Shown here: positions 1-9,040 of the stretch, piece after piece
Layout of the letters: each line of letters opens with the position of its first letter
How positions within the stretch are numbered: the first letter of the stretch is position 1
The notes under the pieces: generated by a model
The model's input: only the letters and a program-made list of their open reading frames with translations
Databases searched by the model: none
Told to the model about the DNA's origin: nothing
Made by a program: the position numbers and the translations under genes
Origin: Idiomarina aquatica
GTDB taxonomy: Bacteria; Pseudomonadota; Gammaproteobacteria; Enterobacterales; Alteromonadaceae
Length of the DNA: 49,311 nucleotides
Assembly: GCF_004362895.1 (NCBI RefSeq)
Contig: NZ_SNXI01000018.1
Span: 1-49,311, forward strand
Reading direction: 5' to 3'

Positions 1-93
1 TATGCTAAATAACTATGTGCATGAGCCGTATACGAGGCCCGTATGTACGGTTCTGTGAGAGGGATGAGGCGGTGACGCCTCACCCTACTCGAT
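1..93 (+). mobile_element. 3' end of a group II intron (domains V and VI)
   Basis: The first 93 bases fold like the catalytic tail of a bacterial group II intron. Domain V runs from about 23 to 53: GAGCCGTA pairs with TACGGTTC and encloses a short TACG/CGTA distal stem, with a two-base TG bulge at 44-45. Domain VI runs from about 57 to 90: GGG, a bulged A, TGAGGCG, a GTGA tetraloop, CGCCTCA and CCC, with a likely branch-point A at 87. The 3' splice site would lie near 93. By my count domain V is 31 nt, against the usual 34, with a five-base loop in place of a GNRA tetraloop, so the element could be degenerate. Its 5' part, including any maturase gene, lies outside the window. Confidence 0.85.
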
Positions 94-115
94 ATTTCTC
101 CAGCGAGGTGTTTTT

Positions 116-367
116 ATGGAGTGCCGTGTAGGCTGTGGTGCTTGCTGTATCGCACCTTCGATTAGCTCGCCAATTCCCGGTATGCCAAATGGTAAAAAAG
201 CCGGTGAGCGGTGTGTACAGTTGGACGACAATAATCTCTGTAAACTTTTTGGCGATCCACGCAGACCGGCAGTCTGTGAACAGTTCAGCGCCGACCGAGA
301 TGTTTGCGGCACCTCACGCGAGCAAGCGTTACTATTACTCACTAGCCTCGAGCAGTCGACGGGATAG
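116..367 (+). CDS. yeiW: YeiW/YkgJ-type cysteine-cluster protein (UPF0153)
   Basis: This 83-residue protein starts with the CxxxCxxCC cluster (Cys3, Cys7, Cys10, Cys11) typical of the YkgJ/UPF0153 family. Further cysteines at 33, 42, 54 and 64 suggest binding of zinc or an iron-sulfur cluster. Its length and sequence closely resemble what I recall of E. coli YeiW, whose function is not established. The start is set by a GAGGTG ribosome site at 105-110. Only about 22 bases separate the ATG from the predicted end of the group II intron, so the native promoter may be displaced. The last 33 bases overlap the 3' end of the convergent deacetylase gene. Confidence 0.85.
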   Translation: MECRVGCGACCIAPSISSPIPGMPNGKKAGERCVQLDDNNLCKLFGDPRRPAVCEQFSADRDVCGTSREQALLLLTSLEQSTG

Positions 368-1105
368 AGGCCTTTTGGAAGGCTTCGCTAACTCACTTGC
401 GAAGACGAGAGTTATCCCCTGAGCTTCGAGCTTGGGTATTTCTTGTTTAAGGAAGGCTAGCGTCTCAGGGTAAGGGTGGCCAATACCAATGGCTTCGCCT
501 GTTGCTAATGCCTGGTCAATGAGTTGCTGCCATTGTTGCTGCAAATAGGTTAGCTCAACGTCATTATCCAAAAATACGTGGCGGTGATTGGTTGCTACCT
601 GTAAGTCTTCTGCTAGTTGTTCGGCCACGCTAAATTCCGAGGTGCGACTGTCAATAAAATACAGTTGCTTATACTGCAGTGTTTCTAACACCGCCCGCAT
701 CGAACTCTCAACTTGAGTAAAATAACTACCCATGTGATTGTTTACGCCGACTACATAAGGCACATCGTCGAGTGCGCGTTGTAATTCGAGCTTGATTTCG
801 GCGCTGCTCATCTCGGTAGTGAGAGCTCCCGGGCCCAGGCGATTACCTCTCACCGCCTGCATCGGCGCATGCAACATTATTTGTTTGCCCTGATGATGGG
901 CTCTCAGTGCAAACGAACGTGCGTGAGGGGTAAATGGCAGTACAGCGAAAGTCACATTGCCCGGCAGTAAAGCCGCGTTAAGGTCACTGCGATTATTACC
1001 AATATCGTCAATAATTATTGCAACTCTGGCGTTAGCTGATAGCGCCGTTGGGGCGGTTAAAAAAACACTGACGAAGACGAAAATAGTGACGATTAGGGCG
1101 CGCAT
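335..1105 (-). CDS. yibQ: Divergent polysaccharide deacetylase family protein (YibQ)
   Basis: This 256-residue protein has a signal peptide (residues 1-24, cleavage likely after ALSA), then the IIIDDIG segment near 30-36 that stands in for the NodB aspartate motif in the divergent polysaccharide deacetylase family (COG2861). LHAPMQA and NNHMGS segments follow and supply conserved histidines. It probably acts in the periplasm on a glycan, but the substrate is unknown. Its ATG directly follows the envC stop codon with no gap, so it is the last gene of a gpmI-envC-yibQ operon, an arrangement also found in E. coli. The link to EnvC suggests a cell-wall role, which is inference. Confidence 0.88.
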   Translation of the reverse strand: MRALIVTIFVFVSVFLTAPTALSANARVAIIIDDIGNNRSDLNAALLPGNVTFAVLPFTPHARSFALRAHHQGKQIMLHAPMQAVRGNRLGPGALTTEMSSAEIKLELQRALDDVPYVVGVNNHMGSYFTQVESSMRAVLETLQYKQLYFIDSRTSEFSVAEQLAEDLQVATNHRHVFLDNDVELTYLQQQWQQLIDQALATGEAIGIGHPYPETLAFLKQEIPKLEAQGITLVFASELAKPSKRPLSRRLLEASE

Positions 1106-2269
1106 TTAATCTATCCATCGGGTTGGGTTTTGCGCATCGCCCCGATAACGTATTTCGAAATATAAGGCAGCGTCTGAGCGGCCACCGGATTGCCCCATTA
1201 GTGCGATTTCTTCGCCCATTTTAACTTCTTCGCCTACGTCTTTTAGTAGTGATTGATTATGACCATAGAGGCTCATGTAACCTTCCCCATGATCGATAAC
1301 GGTAACTAGCCCGAAGCCTCTCAACCAATCAGCAAAAAGAATACGACCGTCTGCTATCGTCCGCACTGGTTGACCATTTCGGCCTTCAATCATAACACCT
1401 TTCCAGCGCAACGGCCCTTCCCGGGACTGACCAAATAACTTTCTTACACGTCCTTCCGCCGGCCAGGTTAGGCGAGACTTTACCGGTGTAAGCCCAATTA
1501 ACTGTACGTCAGCTTGTAATGCCGATTCAATAGCGCTAATGACTTGCTCCAGCTGCTCGCGGCTTTGCTCCAATGCTTGCAACCGCTGCTGATCAGAACG
1601 CTGTCGTTGTTGCAGCTCGGCAATCAGTTCTTCCTGCGCACGTTGCTGCTGAGCGAGTGCATTTTGTTGCTGCTTCTGTTGCGTTGCTAACGCAGCGAGT
1701 TCGTCTTGTTGCCTAACAAGCGTCTCTTGTACTTGGGTAAGTTGCGCTGTGGTTTTCTTGAGTGCTTCAATTTCTGCAATTCGGGCTTGGTTAAAGTAAT
1801 GGTAGTAACTCAGCATGCGTTCTATAGTCGCAGGATCTTGCTGGTTAAGTAATAACTTTAAAAAATCGTGATCGCCATTAGCATAGGCGTTGGCGATTTG
1901 CTGCTCCAGCGCTTTGGCTTGCTGTCGCTGTTGTTGTTGCAACTGACGTTGTTGTTGTTCATTACTACTAATCCGTTGCTCGAGTTGCCGGATTTCTGCG
2001 CGAGTCGCTTGCAAACGCCCGGCAACACTAGCCGTATCACGTTCCAGCGTTTGCAGTTTCTGCTCGGTATCAGTTAACTTCTGTTGCCGTGATTCTAAAG
2101 TCGCTAAACGCGATGCAATTTCCTCCTGTACAGCTTCAAGCTCGGCTTCTTTGCGTGCCTTTTCGGCTTCACTGACGTCAGCTTGCGCAAACGCAAAAGT
2201 AGGCGCTATCAGCGTTACAGTCAGGGTCAACAAAAGAGGCGGCATTAGCCGCCGAAAACTGCGCATCAT
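1106..2269 (-). CDS. envC: Murein hydrolase activator EnvC
   Basis: EnvC activates the amidases AmiA and AmiB at the division septum so that daughter cells separate. This 387-residue copy has a signal peptide (about 1-28, ending AFA), a long glutamine-rich coiled coil (about 30-250) and a C-terminal LytM/M23 domain (about 265-387). The LytM domain appears degenerate: the first metal-binding histidine position reads GVMIEGRNG, and only the YGH histidine of the usual HxH remains. That is expected for a non-enzymatic activator. It starts two bases after the gpmI stop codon. An alternative ATG lies one codon downstream. Confidence 0.93.
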   Translation of the reverse strand: MMRSFRRLMPPLLLTLTVTLIAPTFAFAQADVSEAEKARKEAELEAVQEEIASRLATLESRQQKLTDTEQKLQTLERDTASVAGRLQATRAEIRQLEQRISSNEQQQRQLQQQQRQQAKALEQQIANAYANGDHDFLKLLLNQQDPATIERMLSYYHYFNQARIAEIEALKKTTAQLTQVQETLVRQQDELAALATQQKQQQNALAQQQRAQEELIAELQQRQRSDQQRLQALEQSREQLEQVISAIESALQADVQLIGLTPVKSRLTWPAEGRVRKLFGQSREGPLRWKGVMIEGRNGQPVRTIADGRILFADWLRGFGLVTVIDHGEGYMSLYGHNQSLLKDVGEEVKMGEEIALMGQSGGRSDAALYFEIRYRGDAQNPTRWID

Positions 2270-2271
2270 GA

Positions 2272-3807
2272 CTACTTAGTCTTAAGAGTCATCAGCGTCT
2301 TACCGGTCATTTCATGTGGCTGCTCCAGCCCCATGAGGTGCAACATGGTCGGTGCAACGTCCGAGAGAATACCATTACGCGGCGATGCGTCACGACCGAC
2401 ATAAATAAAGGGTACTAACTCGCTGGTGTGCGCGGTGTGCGCCTGGCCGGTGCTGGCATCACTCATTTGTTCAGCGTTACCATGATCCGCTGTAATTAAC
2501 GCCTCACCCCCAATCGCTTGCAACGCCTTTATAACGCGACCGACAGAGTGGTCAACGGCTTCACAGGCTTTAACCGCAGCTTCGAAGTCACCGGTATGCC
2601 CAACCATATCGCCGTTTGGATAATTACAAATAATGGCGTCAAATTCGCCGCTTTCTATTGCCGCAATCAACTCATCGGTTAACTGCTCGGAACTCATTTC
2701 CGGCTGCAGATCATAGGTTTTAACTTGCGGCGAAGGAATCAATACGCGCTTCTCACCGTCGAACTCTTGTTCGCGCCCCCCGCTAAAGAAGAAGGTGACA
2801 TGTGCATATTTCTCAGTTTCTGAGATACGTAACTGAGTCTTGCCTTGTTTTGCTAACCATTCGCCAAATACATTATTCAGCGGCTCTGGCGGGAATGCAC
2901 AAGCGGCATCCAGATCATCTGCATATTGAGTTAGCATGACAAAAGCGCTGAGTGGCTGTTGAGTGCCGCGTTCAAAAGTGTCCAGCTCACTATCAGTAAA
3001 TGCACGGGTCATTTCACGTGCGCGGTCTGCACGAAAGTTCATAAATACCACGGCATCGTTTGCCGCAATACTAACCGGCTGACCAATAGTCACTGGCGCG
3101 ACGAATTCATCACTTTGACCACGCTCGTAAGCGGCATCCAGTGCTTCTAACGCATTGACGGCGCTGTGTTGTCCGCGACCGTGATAAATTGCATTATAAG
3201 CCTGCTCAATACGTTCCCAACGGTTATCACGATCCATTGCATAAAAGCGACCGCTTAGTGAGGCGAAGCGGCCTACACCAAGGCGCTCAAACAGGGCTTC
3301 AAAACGCTCAATGGACGGTTTTGCTGAACGAGGAGGCGTATCACGGCCATCTAAAAATGCGTGTAGGTAAATGTTTTTAGCACCTTTTTGCGCGGCAAGC
3401 TCTACCATTGCCACAATATGATCTTCGTGGCTGTGCACGCCGCCCGGGGATAGTAATCCCATGATATGCACGGCGCCGTCTTTATCAACGGCTGCCTGAA
3501 CGCTGTCACACAGCACCGGATTGTTAAAAAACTCGCCGTCCTGGATGCTTTTTGAGATGCGGGTGAAGTCCTGAAATACGATACGGCCGGCGCCAAGGTT
3601 AACATGACCTACCTCGGAGTTACCCATCTGACCTTTTGGCAAGCCCACGGCATCACCCGAGCCATCAACCAATGAATGTGGGTAATTTTCCCAAAGTTCA
3701 TCCATTACCGGTGTATTTGCCGTTGCGATTGCGTTATCCGGTGCGGCCTCTCGATAACCCCAACCATCTAAAATCATCAAAACTAACGGTTTTTTACCTT
3801 GGCTCAT
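2272..3807 (-). CDS. gpmI: 2,3-bisphosphoglycerate-independent phosphoglycerate mutase
   Basis: This enzyme interconverts 3- and 2-phosphoglycerate in glycolysis and gluconeogenesis using two manganese ions. The protein (511 residues from this start) has LMILDGWG with metal-binding Asp14, GNSEVGH with the catalytic phosphoserine Ser64, the FLDGRDTPP motif, and the C-terminal TADHGNAE and HTAHT metal-binding segments. An ATG two codons upstream (3813) is also open, but the AAAAGG ribosome site at 3816-3821 is only 2 bases from it and 8 bases from the ATG at 3807, so I prefer 3807. It leads the envC-yibQ operon. Confidence 0.96.
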   Translation of the reverse strand: MSQGKKPLVLMILDGWGYREAAPDNAIATANTPVMDELWENYPHSLVDGSGDAVGLPKGQMGNSEVGHVNLGAGRIVFQDFTRISKSIQDGEFFNNPVLCDSVQAAVDKDGAVHIMGLLSPGGVHSHEDHIVAMVELAAQKGAKNIYLHAFLDGRDTPPRSAKPSIERFEALFERLGVGRFASLSGRFYAMDRDNRWERIEQAYNAIYHGRGQHSAVNALEALDAAYERGQSDEFVAPVTIGQPVSIAANDAVVFMNFRADRAREMTRAFTDSELDTFERGTQQPLSAFVMLTQYADDLDAACAFPPEPLNNVFGEWLAKQGKTQLRISETEKYAHVTFFFSGGREQEFDGEKRVLIPSPQVKTYDLQPEMSSEQLTDELIAAIESGEFDAIICNYPNGDMVGHTGDFEAAVKACEAVDHSVGRVIKALQAIGGEALITADHGNAEQMSDASTGQAHTAHTSELVPFIYVGRDASPRNGILSDVAPTMLHLMGLEQPHEMTGKTLMTLKTK

Positions 3808-3971
3808 GCGCATTGCCTTTTCAGTTGCTGTGCAAAATTAAATATCCCCAGTTTACGTGATTTTGCCTTAGTTCGCATCCATTTGAGATTTTGCTGGCAA
3901 CTGAATTTTGTACAGGTATACTTTGTGCCCTTAAATACCCAATCACTCGATAATCTAAAGTAGTCAAAACC

Positions 3972-4403
3972 ATGCAAGAGATACTAGAATTCGCGCGTCA
4001 AAATGCTTTTATGAGCGGCCTCTGGGTAGTTCTTTTGGTTGCATTGATTGTGACCTGGATCCGTTCGACATCTTCTCCGGTAAAGGATATGTCGACTCAT
4101 CAAGCGACCGTTTGGGTCAATAAAGAAAATGGCGTTTTTGTTGATATCCGTAACCAGGACGACTTTCGTAAGGCACATATACACGGCGCAAAATCTTTGC
4201 CGCTAACACAAATTAAACAAAAAAACGTGTCAGCGATTGAAAAGTATAAAGATGCCCCCATTGTTGTTGTATGCAACTCCGGAGCAACCGCTCGTGGCGC
4301 GGCAATGCAATTAACGCAGCAAGGCTTTGCTAACGTTGCGGTATTAGCAGGTGGTATGAACGCCTGGCGTAACGAGAAGCTGCCAGTAGCATCAGGAAAG
4401 TAG
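3972..4403 (+). CDS. yibN: Membrane-anchored rhodanese-like protein YibN
   Basis: This 143-residue protein has one N-terminal transmembrane helix (about 14-30) and a single rhodanese domain with FVDIRNQDDF, the HIHGA segment, and a catalytic loop beginning at Cys101 (CNSGATARGA). Rhodanese domains carry persulfide sulfur or act as signalling folds. The substrate here is unknown. In E. coli the order is yibN-grxC-secB-gpsA. Here secB follows after 86 bases with no glutaredoxin gene between. A TATACT hexamer at 3917-3922 could be a -10 element, but no well-spaced -35 was found. Confidence 0.9.
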   Translation: MQEILEFARQNAFMSGLWVVLLVALIVTWIRSTSSPVKDMSTHQATVWVNKENGVFVDIRNQDDFRKAHIHGAKSLPLTQIKQKNVSAIEKYKDAPIVVVCNSGATARGAAMQLTQQGFANVAVLAGGMNAWRNEKLPVASGK

Positions 4404-4489
4404 TTTTTAGTTCAAAAATTCGGTACAGTCGTGCAACGTTTTTACCGACTTTAATTATTAGTTCAATATAAGTAATAGGAAGTATCATT

Positions 4490-4996
4490 ATGGCTGAAGA
4501 ACAGCAAGCAAATGGCGCAGCTGCCCAAAACGAACAACAATCACAAGTGCAGTTCGCTATTCAACGCATTTTTACTAAAGACGTTTCGTTTGAAGCGCCA
4601 AACTCACCAGCGATTTTCCGCAAAGAGTGGAAGCCTGACCTGAAACTGGACTTAAACGTAAAACACGAAAAAATTGAAGACCGCGTATATGAAGTCGTGT
4701 TGACGCTGACTGCGACTAACAAAGTCGAAGAGGAAGTGGCGTTTTTATGTGAAGTACATCAAGCCGGTATCTTTACTATTGGTGAAGAAGTACAAGAAGG
4801 CCAATTGGCGCATATGTTGGGTTCTTTCTGCCCTAACATTTTGTTCCCGTATGCACGTGAGTGCGTTGCGAGCCTGGTAAACCGTGCAACTTTCCCACAA
4901 TTGAACCTGGCACCGGTTAACTTTGACGCAATCTTTGCACGTCATATGCAACAGCAAGCGGAACAAGCAGGTCAAACACAGCAGGCAGACGCTTAA
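4490..4996 (+). CDS. secB: Protein-export chaperone SecB
   Basis: SecB is a tetrameric cytosolic chaperone that keeps preproteins unfolded and passes them to SecA. The 168-residue product matches the family across its length: [17 protein letters not shown] near the start, the acidic beta-sheet core, and the LFPYARE and [13 protein letters not shown] motifs near the end. The N terminus (about 20 residues) and C terminus are glutamine- and alanine-rich tails. TAGGA lies upstream as ribosome site. gpsA follows after 21 bases, so the two are probably cotranscribed, as in other gammaproteobacteria. Confidence 0.97.
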   Translation: MAEEQQANGAAAQNEQQSQVQFAIQRIFTKDVSFEAPNSPAIFRKEWKPDLKLDLNVKHEKIEDRVYEVVLTLTATNKVEEEVAFLCEVHQAGIFTIGEEVQEGQLAHMLGSFCPNILFPYARECVASLVNRATFPQLNLAPVNFDAIFARHMQQQAEQAGQTQQADA

Positions 4997-5017
4997 GCGT
5001 CAACGCTCATCAAACTG

Positions 5018-6025
5018 ATGAAAACTGCAAGTGTTGCAATACTAGGGGCGGGCTCTTACGGGACCGCCCTTGCTATTTGTTTTGCCCGTAAAGGCATAGC
5101 CACCACTCTTTGGGGGCGTGACAAAACGCAAGTCGCTGCAATGCGCGAAGCGCACGAAAATGCACACTATTTGCCGGACTGCCCGTTTCCCGAAACATTG
5201 CAGGTTACAGACGACTTAGCGGCAGCCGTAAAAGACGTAAAAAACGTGTTGGTGGTAGTGCCCAGCCATGCATTTGCTGACCTACTACGTGCGGTAAAAC
5301 CAAGCTTGAGCGCAGATGCCCGTGTTGCATGGGCGACCAAAGGTCTGGAACCCGAAACCGGTCGTTTGTTGTACGAAGTTGCTGAAGAAGAACTCGGCAA
5401 CCAGCACCCGTTAGCCGTGTTGTCAGGCCCAACGTTTGCCATAGAGATGGCAAAAGGTCTGCCAACCGCTATTTCGATGTCGTCGACTGATCAGGCATTT
5501 GTCGATGAACTGTCCGAAATGCTTCACTGTGAGCGTTCATTCCGGGTTTATACTAACGATGATTTTATCGGTATTCAGCTAGGCGGGGCGGTTAAAAACG
5601 TCATAGCGATTGGTGCCGGAATGGCTGATGGTATCGGCTTTGGCGCAAATGCACGAACTGCATTAATCACCCGGGGGCTGGCAGAGTTAACGCGTTTAGG
5701 ACTAACGCTGGGTGCGAAGAGCGAAACATTTACCGGCATGGCAGGTCTCGGTGACTTGATCCTGACTTGTACGGATAACCAATCGCGCAATCGGCGTTTC
5801 GGTCTGGCATTGGGAGAGGGTAAAGACGTAGAGCAGGCGCTGGCATCAATCGGGCAGGCGGTAGAAGGTTATCGCAATACCCGAGAGGTAGTGGCGTTAG
5901 CAAAGCGTAACGGCGTAGAAATGCCCATTTGTGAGCAAATATACGCCGTGCTTTATCAAGGTAAACCACCTCGTCAGGCGGCTATCGACTTACTTAGCCG
6001 CAGCCGTAAAACCGAAACCGACTAA
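5018..6025 (+). CDS. gpsA: Glycerol-3-phosphate dehydrogenase [NAD(P)+]
   Basis: GpsA reduces dihydroxyacetone phosphate to sn-glycerol-3-phosphate, the backbone of phospholipids, which connects it to plsB elsewhere in this window. The 335-residue protein has the N-terminal dinucleotide fold with GAGSYGTA (10-17), the [13 protein letters not shown] segment, and the catalytic lysine in [17 protein letters not shown]. The [12 protein letters not shown] helix follows. Its last four bases overlap the last four of slmA on the opposite strand. Confidence 0.97.
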   Translation: MKTASVAILGAGSYGTALAICFARKGIATTLWGRDKTQVAAMREAHENAHYLPDCPFPETLQVTDDLAAAVKDVKNVLVVVPSHAFADLLRAVKPSLSADARVAWATKGLEPETGRLLYEVAEEELGNQHPLAVLSGPTFAIEMAKGLPTAISMSSTDQAFVDELSEMLHCERSFRVYTNDDFIGIQLGGAVKNVIAIGAGMADGIGFGANARTALITRGLAELTRLGLTLGAKSETFTGMAGLGDLILTCTDNQSRNRRFGLALGEGKDVEQALASIGQAVEGYRNTREVVALAKRNGVEMPICEQIYAVLYQGKPPRQAAIDLLSRSRKTETD

Positions 6026-6612
6026 CTGGCTGATAGTTGGTCAGCAAGCGACTGCCACTGAGTACCGAAGTGCTCGGTGGGCAGGCGTTTGAAATTGGAG
6101 CGCACAAACTGAGAAATCTTGCCGTCGGCATAACTCAATAACAAATTGGCTAATATTCCCTCGTCGACCGTAAATTTCTGCTGTTCACGCAACGCCTGTT
6201 CACGCAAAACCTGCTTGAGTTGAGCCTCGATGCGGTTAAATAAGTCCTCGATACGAGCGCGTAACCGATCATGTTCGCCCATCAACGCATCGCCGGTAAT
6301 GACCCGACTAATACCCGGATTGCGTTCAGCAAAGGTTAGAATCAAATGAAGGATCGCCTGACAACGGCCCAACGTTTGTTTTTCTTTTTCTAAGATCAAA
6401 TTGATACTGGTTAGCAGGGTGTCTTCGACAAACTCGATTAACCCCTCAAACATTCGTGCTTTAGATGGAAAGTGGCGATATAGCGCCGCTTCTGAGACAC
6501 CTAAGTTGGCGGCTAATTTAGCCGTGGTAATACGTTGGCCGGGACTGGTTTCCAACATTGCGGCAAGCGCCTGTAAGATCTCTTCACGACGATTACGCTT
6601 TTGTTGAGCCAT
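6022..6612 (-). CDS. slmA: Nucleoid occlusion factor SlmA (TetR family)
   Basis: SlmA binds DNA sites on the nucleoid and blocks FtsZ ring assembly over unsegregated DNA. The 196-residue protein has an N-terminal TetR helix-turn-helix: [13 protein letters not shown], then [19 protein letters not shown] (about 33-51). The C-terminal regulatory domain is typical of the family, including [14 protein letters not shown]. It lies 3 bases downstream of coaBC. In E. coli dut sits between these two genes. It is absent here. Confidence 0.95.
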   Translation of the reverse strand: MAQQKRNRREEILQALAAMLETSPGQRITTAKLAANLGVSEAALYRHFPSKARMFEGLIEFVEDTLLTSINLILEKEKQTLGRCQAILHLILTFAERNPGISRVITGDALMGEHDRLRARIEDLFNRIEAQLKQVLREQALREQQKFTVDEGILANLLLSYADGKISQFVRSNFKRLPTEHFGTQWQSLADQLSAS

Positions 6613-6615
6613 GGA

Positions 6616-7836
6616 TTATCCTCTTAATTCAAAATAATGCTGTGCAAACAGCTGATTTAATTCCGATGCAAGCAGCGCTTTTGATTGCGGTGCAAAGTCT
6701 TGTTCGCCGTTTTGCCAATACACGGTGACGGCATTGTCATTGCTATTAAAACCAATGCGCGAATCACTCACGTTATTAGCAACAATCAACTTAAGTTGTT
6801 TACGCTTCAGTTTATCCAGGGCATGCGCCTTGACGTTCTCTGTTTCTGCTGCAAAGCCAATACAAAACGGCGGTTGAGCGCTAACTGCGATGGTTTTTAA
6901 AATATCCGGGTTTTTAACCAATGCTAATTGTGATTCCTCGCCATTGGCTTCTTTTTTTATTTTTTGCTCGGCAACCGTTGCCGGTCGGTAGTCAGCTACA
7001 GCAGCACAGCTGATAAAAACATCCATTGAAGAGGCCTGTACCGCGGCCAGCATTTGCTCAGCGGTTACTACGTCAATGCGCGTTACACCAGTGGGGGTAG
7101 GCAGGCTTACCGGGCCTGCAATTAGCGTGACTTCGGCACCCATTTTCCGGGCCGCTGCGGCCAGTTCAAACCCCATCTTGCCGGAACTGTGGTTACTAAT
7201 GTAGCGCACCGGGTCTATAGCCTCTCGTGTCGGGCCTGCAGTAATGGTAATGCGCGTGCCTTGCCAGATATTTTCAGTGCTGGCTTGAGTGGACAGTAAG
7301 TCAGCACTTAATTGACGTAATTCAACCGGCTCTAACATTCGTCCCGCCCCAGTGTCCCCGCAAGCCTGCGAACCGCTACCCGGTCCGAAAATAGCCAACC
7401 CGCGTTGTTGCAGGCGCGTCATGTTTTCCTGTACTGCCGGTGCCGCCCACATCTGTTGATTCATGGCGGGGGCGATAGCAACGGGGGCGGTACTGGCTAA
7501 TACTAATGTGGTGAGCAAATCATCAGCCATGCCATTGGCCAAGCGAGCAATAACATTGGCACTGGCGGGCGCGATTAAAATTAGATCAGCCCATTTCGCT
7601 AATTCGATATGACCCATAGCGGCTTCCGCAGTAGGATCTAACAGATCCGTACTGACAGGATTTGCAGACACAGCTTGTAAGCTTAATGGCGTCACGAAAG
7701 CCTCGCCACCGCGGGTAAGAACAACCCGTACGTTAGCGCCCACTTCTTTTAAACGCCGCACTAAATCGGGTGTTTTGTAAGCCGCGATGCCACCGGAAAT
7801 ACCCAGCAGAATGTTTTTATCCTGTAATGCCTGCAT
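6616..7836 (-). CDS. coaBC: Bifunctional phosphopantothenoylcysteine decarboxylase/synthase
   Basis: CoaBC joins cysteine to 4'-phosphopantothenate and then decarboxylates the product to 4'-phosphopantetheine in coenzyme A synthesis. The N-terminal flavin-dependent CoaC domain shows GISGGIAAYK, catalytic His76 in MGHIELAKWAD, the PAMN motif ending at Asn126, and Cys159 in GSQACGDTGAGRM. The CoaB domain (from about 190) has AGPTREAIDPVRYISNHSSG and KNPDIL. An in-frame TTG at 7842 is possible, but the ATG at 7836 is better spaced from an AAGTGG element. It is divergent from radC and apparently cotranscribed with slmA. Confidence 0.96.
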   Translation of the reverse strand: MQALQDKNILLGISGGIAAYKTPDLVRRLKEVGANVRVVLTRGGEAFVTPLSLQAVSANPVSTDLLDPTAEAAMGHIELAKWADLILIAPASANVIARLANGMADDLLTTLVLASTAPVAIAPAMNQQMWAAPAVQENMTRLQQRGLAIFGPGSGSQACGDTGAGRMLEPVELRQLSADLLSTQASTENIWQGTRITITAGPTREAIDPVRYISNHSSGKMGFELAAAARKMGAEVTLIAGPVSLPTPTGVTRIDVVTAEQMLAAVQASSMDVFISCAAVADYRPATVAEQKIKKEANGEESQLALVKNPDILKTIAVSAQPPFCIGFAAETENVKAHALDKLKRKQLKLIVANNVSDSRIGFNSNDNAVTVYWQNGEQDFAPQSKALLASELNQLFAQHYFELRG

Positions 7837-7951
7837 GGTCAAAAACCACTTAAGTTGTCATACGTAAAGAGTTGTAAAGATAACACGCTCAATGCTAACA
7901 GGGTAGATCGGAACTACACTGCGAGATCCGTTAAGTTAAGGAGAGCAGGTG

Positions 7952-8626
7952 ATGGGGATCAAGGAATGGCCGGAAATGGAACGACCACGGGAGAAGTTAC
8001 AACAGCAGGGCGCGGCTGCGCTGAGTGACGCAGAGTTGTTGGCGATACTACTGGGCAGTGGCCAGCGGGGTGTTGATGTCGTTGCGTTCTCGCGTAATTT
8101 ACTGCAGTCCTTTGAGGGTATTGGCCCGCTACTTAGCGCCCCGGCGGACAAGTTATTGCAATACCATGGTATCGGTCCTGCCAGAGTTAACCAGTTGCAA
8201 GTAGTGCTGGAACTGTCCCGACGGTACTTAAAATGGCAGTTGCAACGCGAGGATGGATTCACCGAACCGGCAATGGTAAAAGATTACCTAACATCTCAAT
8301 TACGGCATCAATGTCGGGAAGTTTTCGTGGTTCTCCTGCTCGACAGTCAACACCGGTTGTTGCGCTACGAAGAAATGTTTCACGGCACCATCAACGCCGC
8401 CCCCGTGTATCCGCGAGAAGTCCTCAAAATGGTCATGCAACACAACGCCGCAGCCGTAATCCTTGCCCACAATCACCCATCCGGCATCGCCGAACCCAGC
8501 CAAGCCGATCAACGCGTCACTGAGCGCTTAAAAAAAGCCCTTAACCTCGTCGACGTCGCCCTCCTCGATCACTTCATCATCGGCGCCGGCGATCCCGTCT
8601 CATTCGCCGAACGCGGGCTGTTGTAG
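7952..8626 (+). CDS. radC: RadC-family JAB domain protein
   Basis: This 224-residue protein has a helix-hairpin-helix segment (YHGIGPARVNQL, about 71-82) and a C-terminal JAB/MPN domain with the metal-binding signature HNHPSG...D (His173, His175, Asp186). The family's original link to radiation resistance in E. coli is disputed and its substrate is unknown. Start choice: AAGGAG at 7938-7943 is 8 bases from this ATG and 5 bases from an adjoining GTG at 7949. It is divergent from coaBC and followed by a 414-base gap before rpmB. Confidence 0.93.
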   Translation: MGIKEWPEMERPREKLQQQGAAALSDAELLAILLGSGQRGVDVVAFSRNLLQSFEGIGPLLSAPADKLLQYHGIGPARVNQLQVVLELSRRYLKWQLQREDGFTEPAMVKDYLTSQLRHQCREVFVVLLLDSQHRLLRYEEMFHGTINAAPVYPREVLKMVMQHNAAAVILAHNHPSGIAEPSQADQRVTERLKKALNLVDVALLDHFIIGAGDPVSFAERGLL

Positions 8627-8715
8627 GAGATTCAGGCAGTTCGGTTGTGCTTTGTTCTGAACTCTGGGGGCTTTTGTAAAGCGGGGGAATGGGAAAATGC
8701 TTTTTGTCGGGCTGT

Positions 8716-8804
8716 GGGGGTCTGAGGCAGGAATGTGGGAGGGCATGGATGCCCGGACACAAGCCACACGGATGTGCTTGGAGCGGTTCCTGACTCAGAC
8801 CCCC
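8716..8804. repeat. Structured intergenic palindrome with two nested hairpins
   Basis: Two 18-base arms at 8716-8733 and 8787-8804 are inverted copies with one mismatch (GGGGGTCTGAGGCAGGAA against the complement of TTCCTGACTCAGACCCCC). They enclose two smaller hairpins: GGGCA-TGGA-TGCCC at 8741-8754, and CAAG-C-CACA-CGGA-TGTG-CTTG at 8760-8780 with one bulged base. Both loops contain GGA. The whole could fold as a three-way junction in RNA or a cruciform in DNA. It resembles dispersed extragenic repeats seen in marine gammaproteobacteria, but only one copy was recognised here. It could also end radC transcripts. The rest of the 8627-9040 gap holds the rpmB promoter and nothing else I recognise. 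Confidence 0.7.
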
Positions 8805-8939
8805 TTCAAGCTGATAAAAGCGTTACTGCTCCACCACCGTGGTTAAACAATAACAAAAGAAAGCGCTGGAAGATTGAGCGGATTTAGCGTAGAATTCGCC
8901 GCGAATGATCGGAAAGGATCAAAAAACCGCCGTTTAAGC

Positions 8940-8975
8940 TTGATTAGCGGGCCTGTTTGCTGTATAAAATGCGCC
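8940..8975 (+). promoter_or_regulatory. Promoter of rpmB-rpmG
   Basis: TTGATT (8940-8945) and TATAAA (8963-8968) are separated by exactly 17 bases, a good sigma-70 promoter. The bases after the -10 element read ATGCGCCC, a GC-rich discriminator of the kind found at ribosomal promoters under stringent (ppGpp/DksA) control. Transcription would start near 8975, leaving a leader of about 65 bases before the rpmB start codon. Confidence 0.65.
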
Positions 8976-9040
8976 CTCGGATTTCTAGGCAAGGTCAAAT
9001 TGGGCGACAGGCGAGCTTGCAGCAATTTTGGAGTAAAGAC

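Noticed and set aside
8233-8523. 96-codon open frame inside radC in another frame
   Set aside because: A shadow of radC with arginine- and serine-rich composition and no start signal.
8957-9040. N-terminal extension of L28 by 28 residues
   Set aside because: The upstream part overlaps the promoter -10 region, does not look like L28, and a good ribosome site precedes the downstream ATG.
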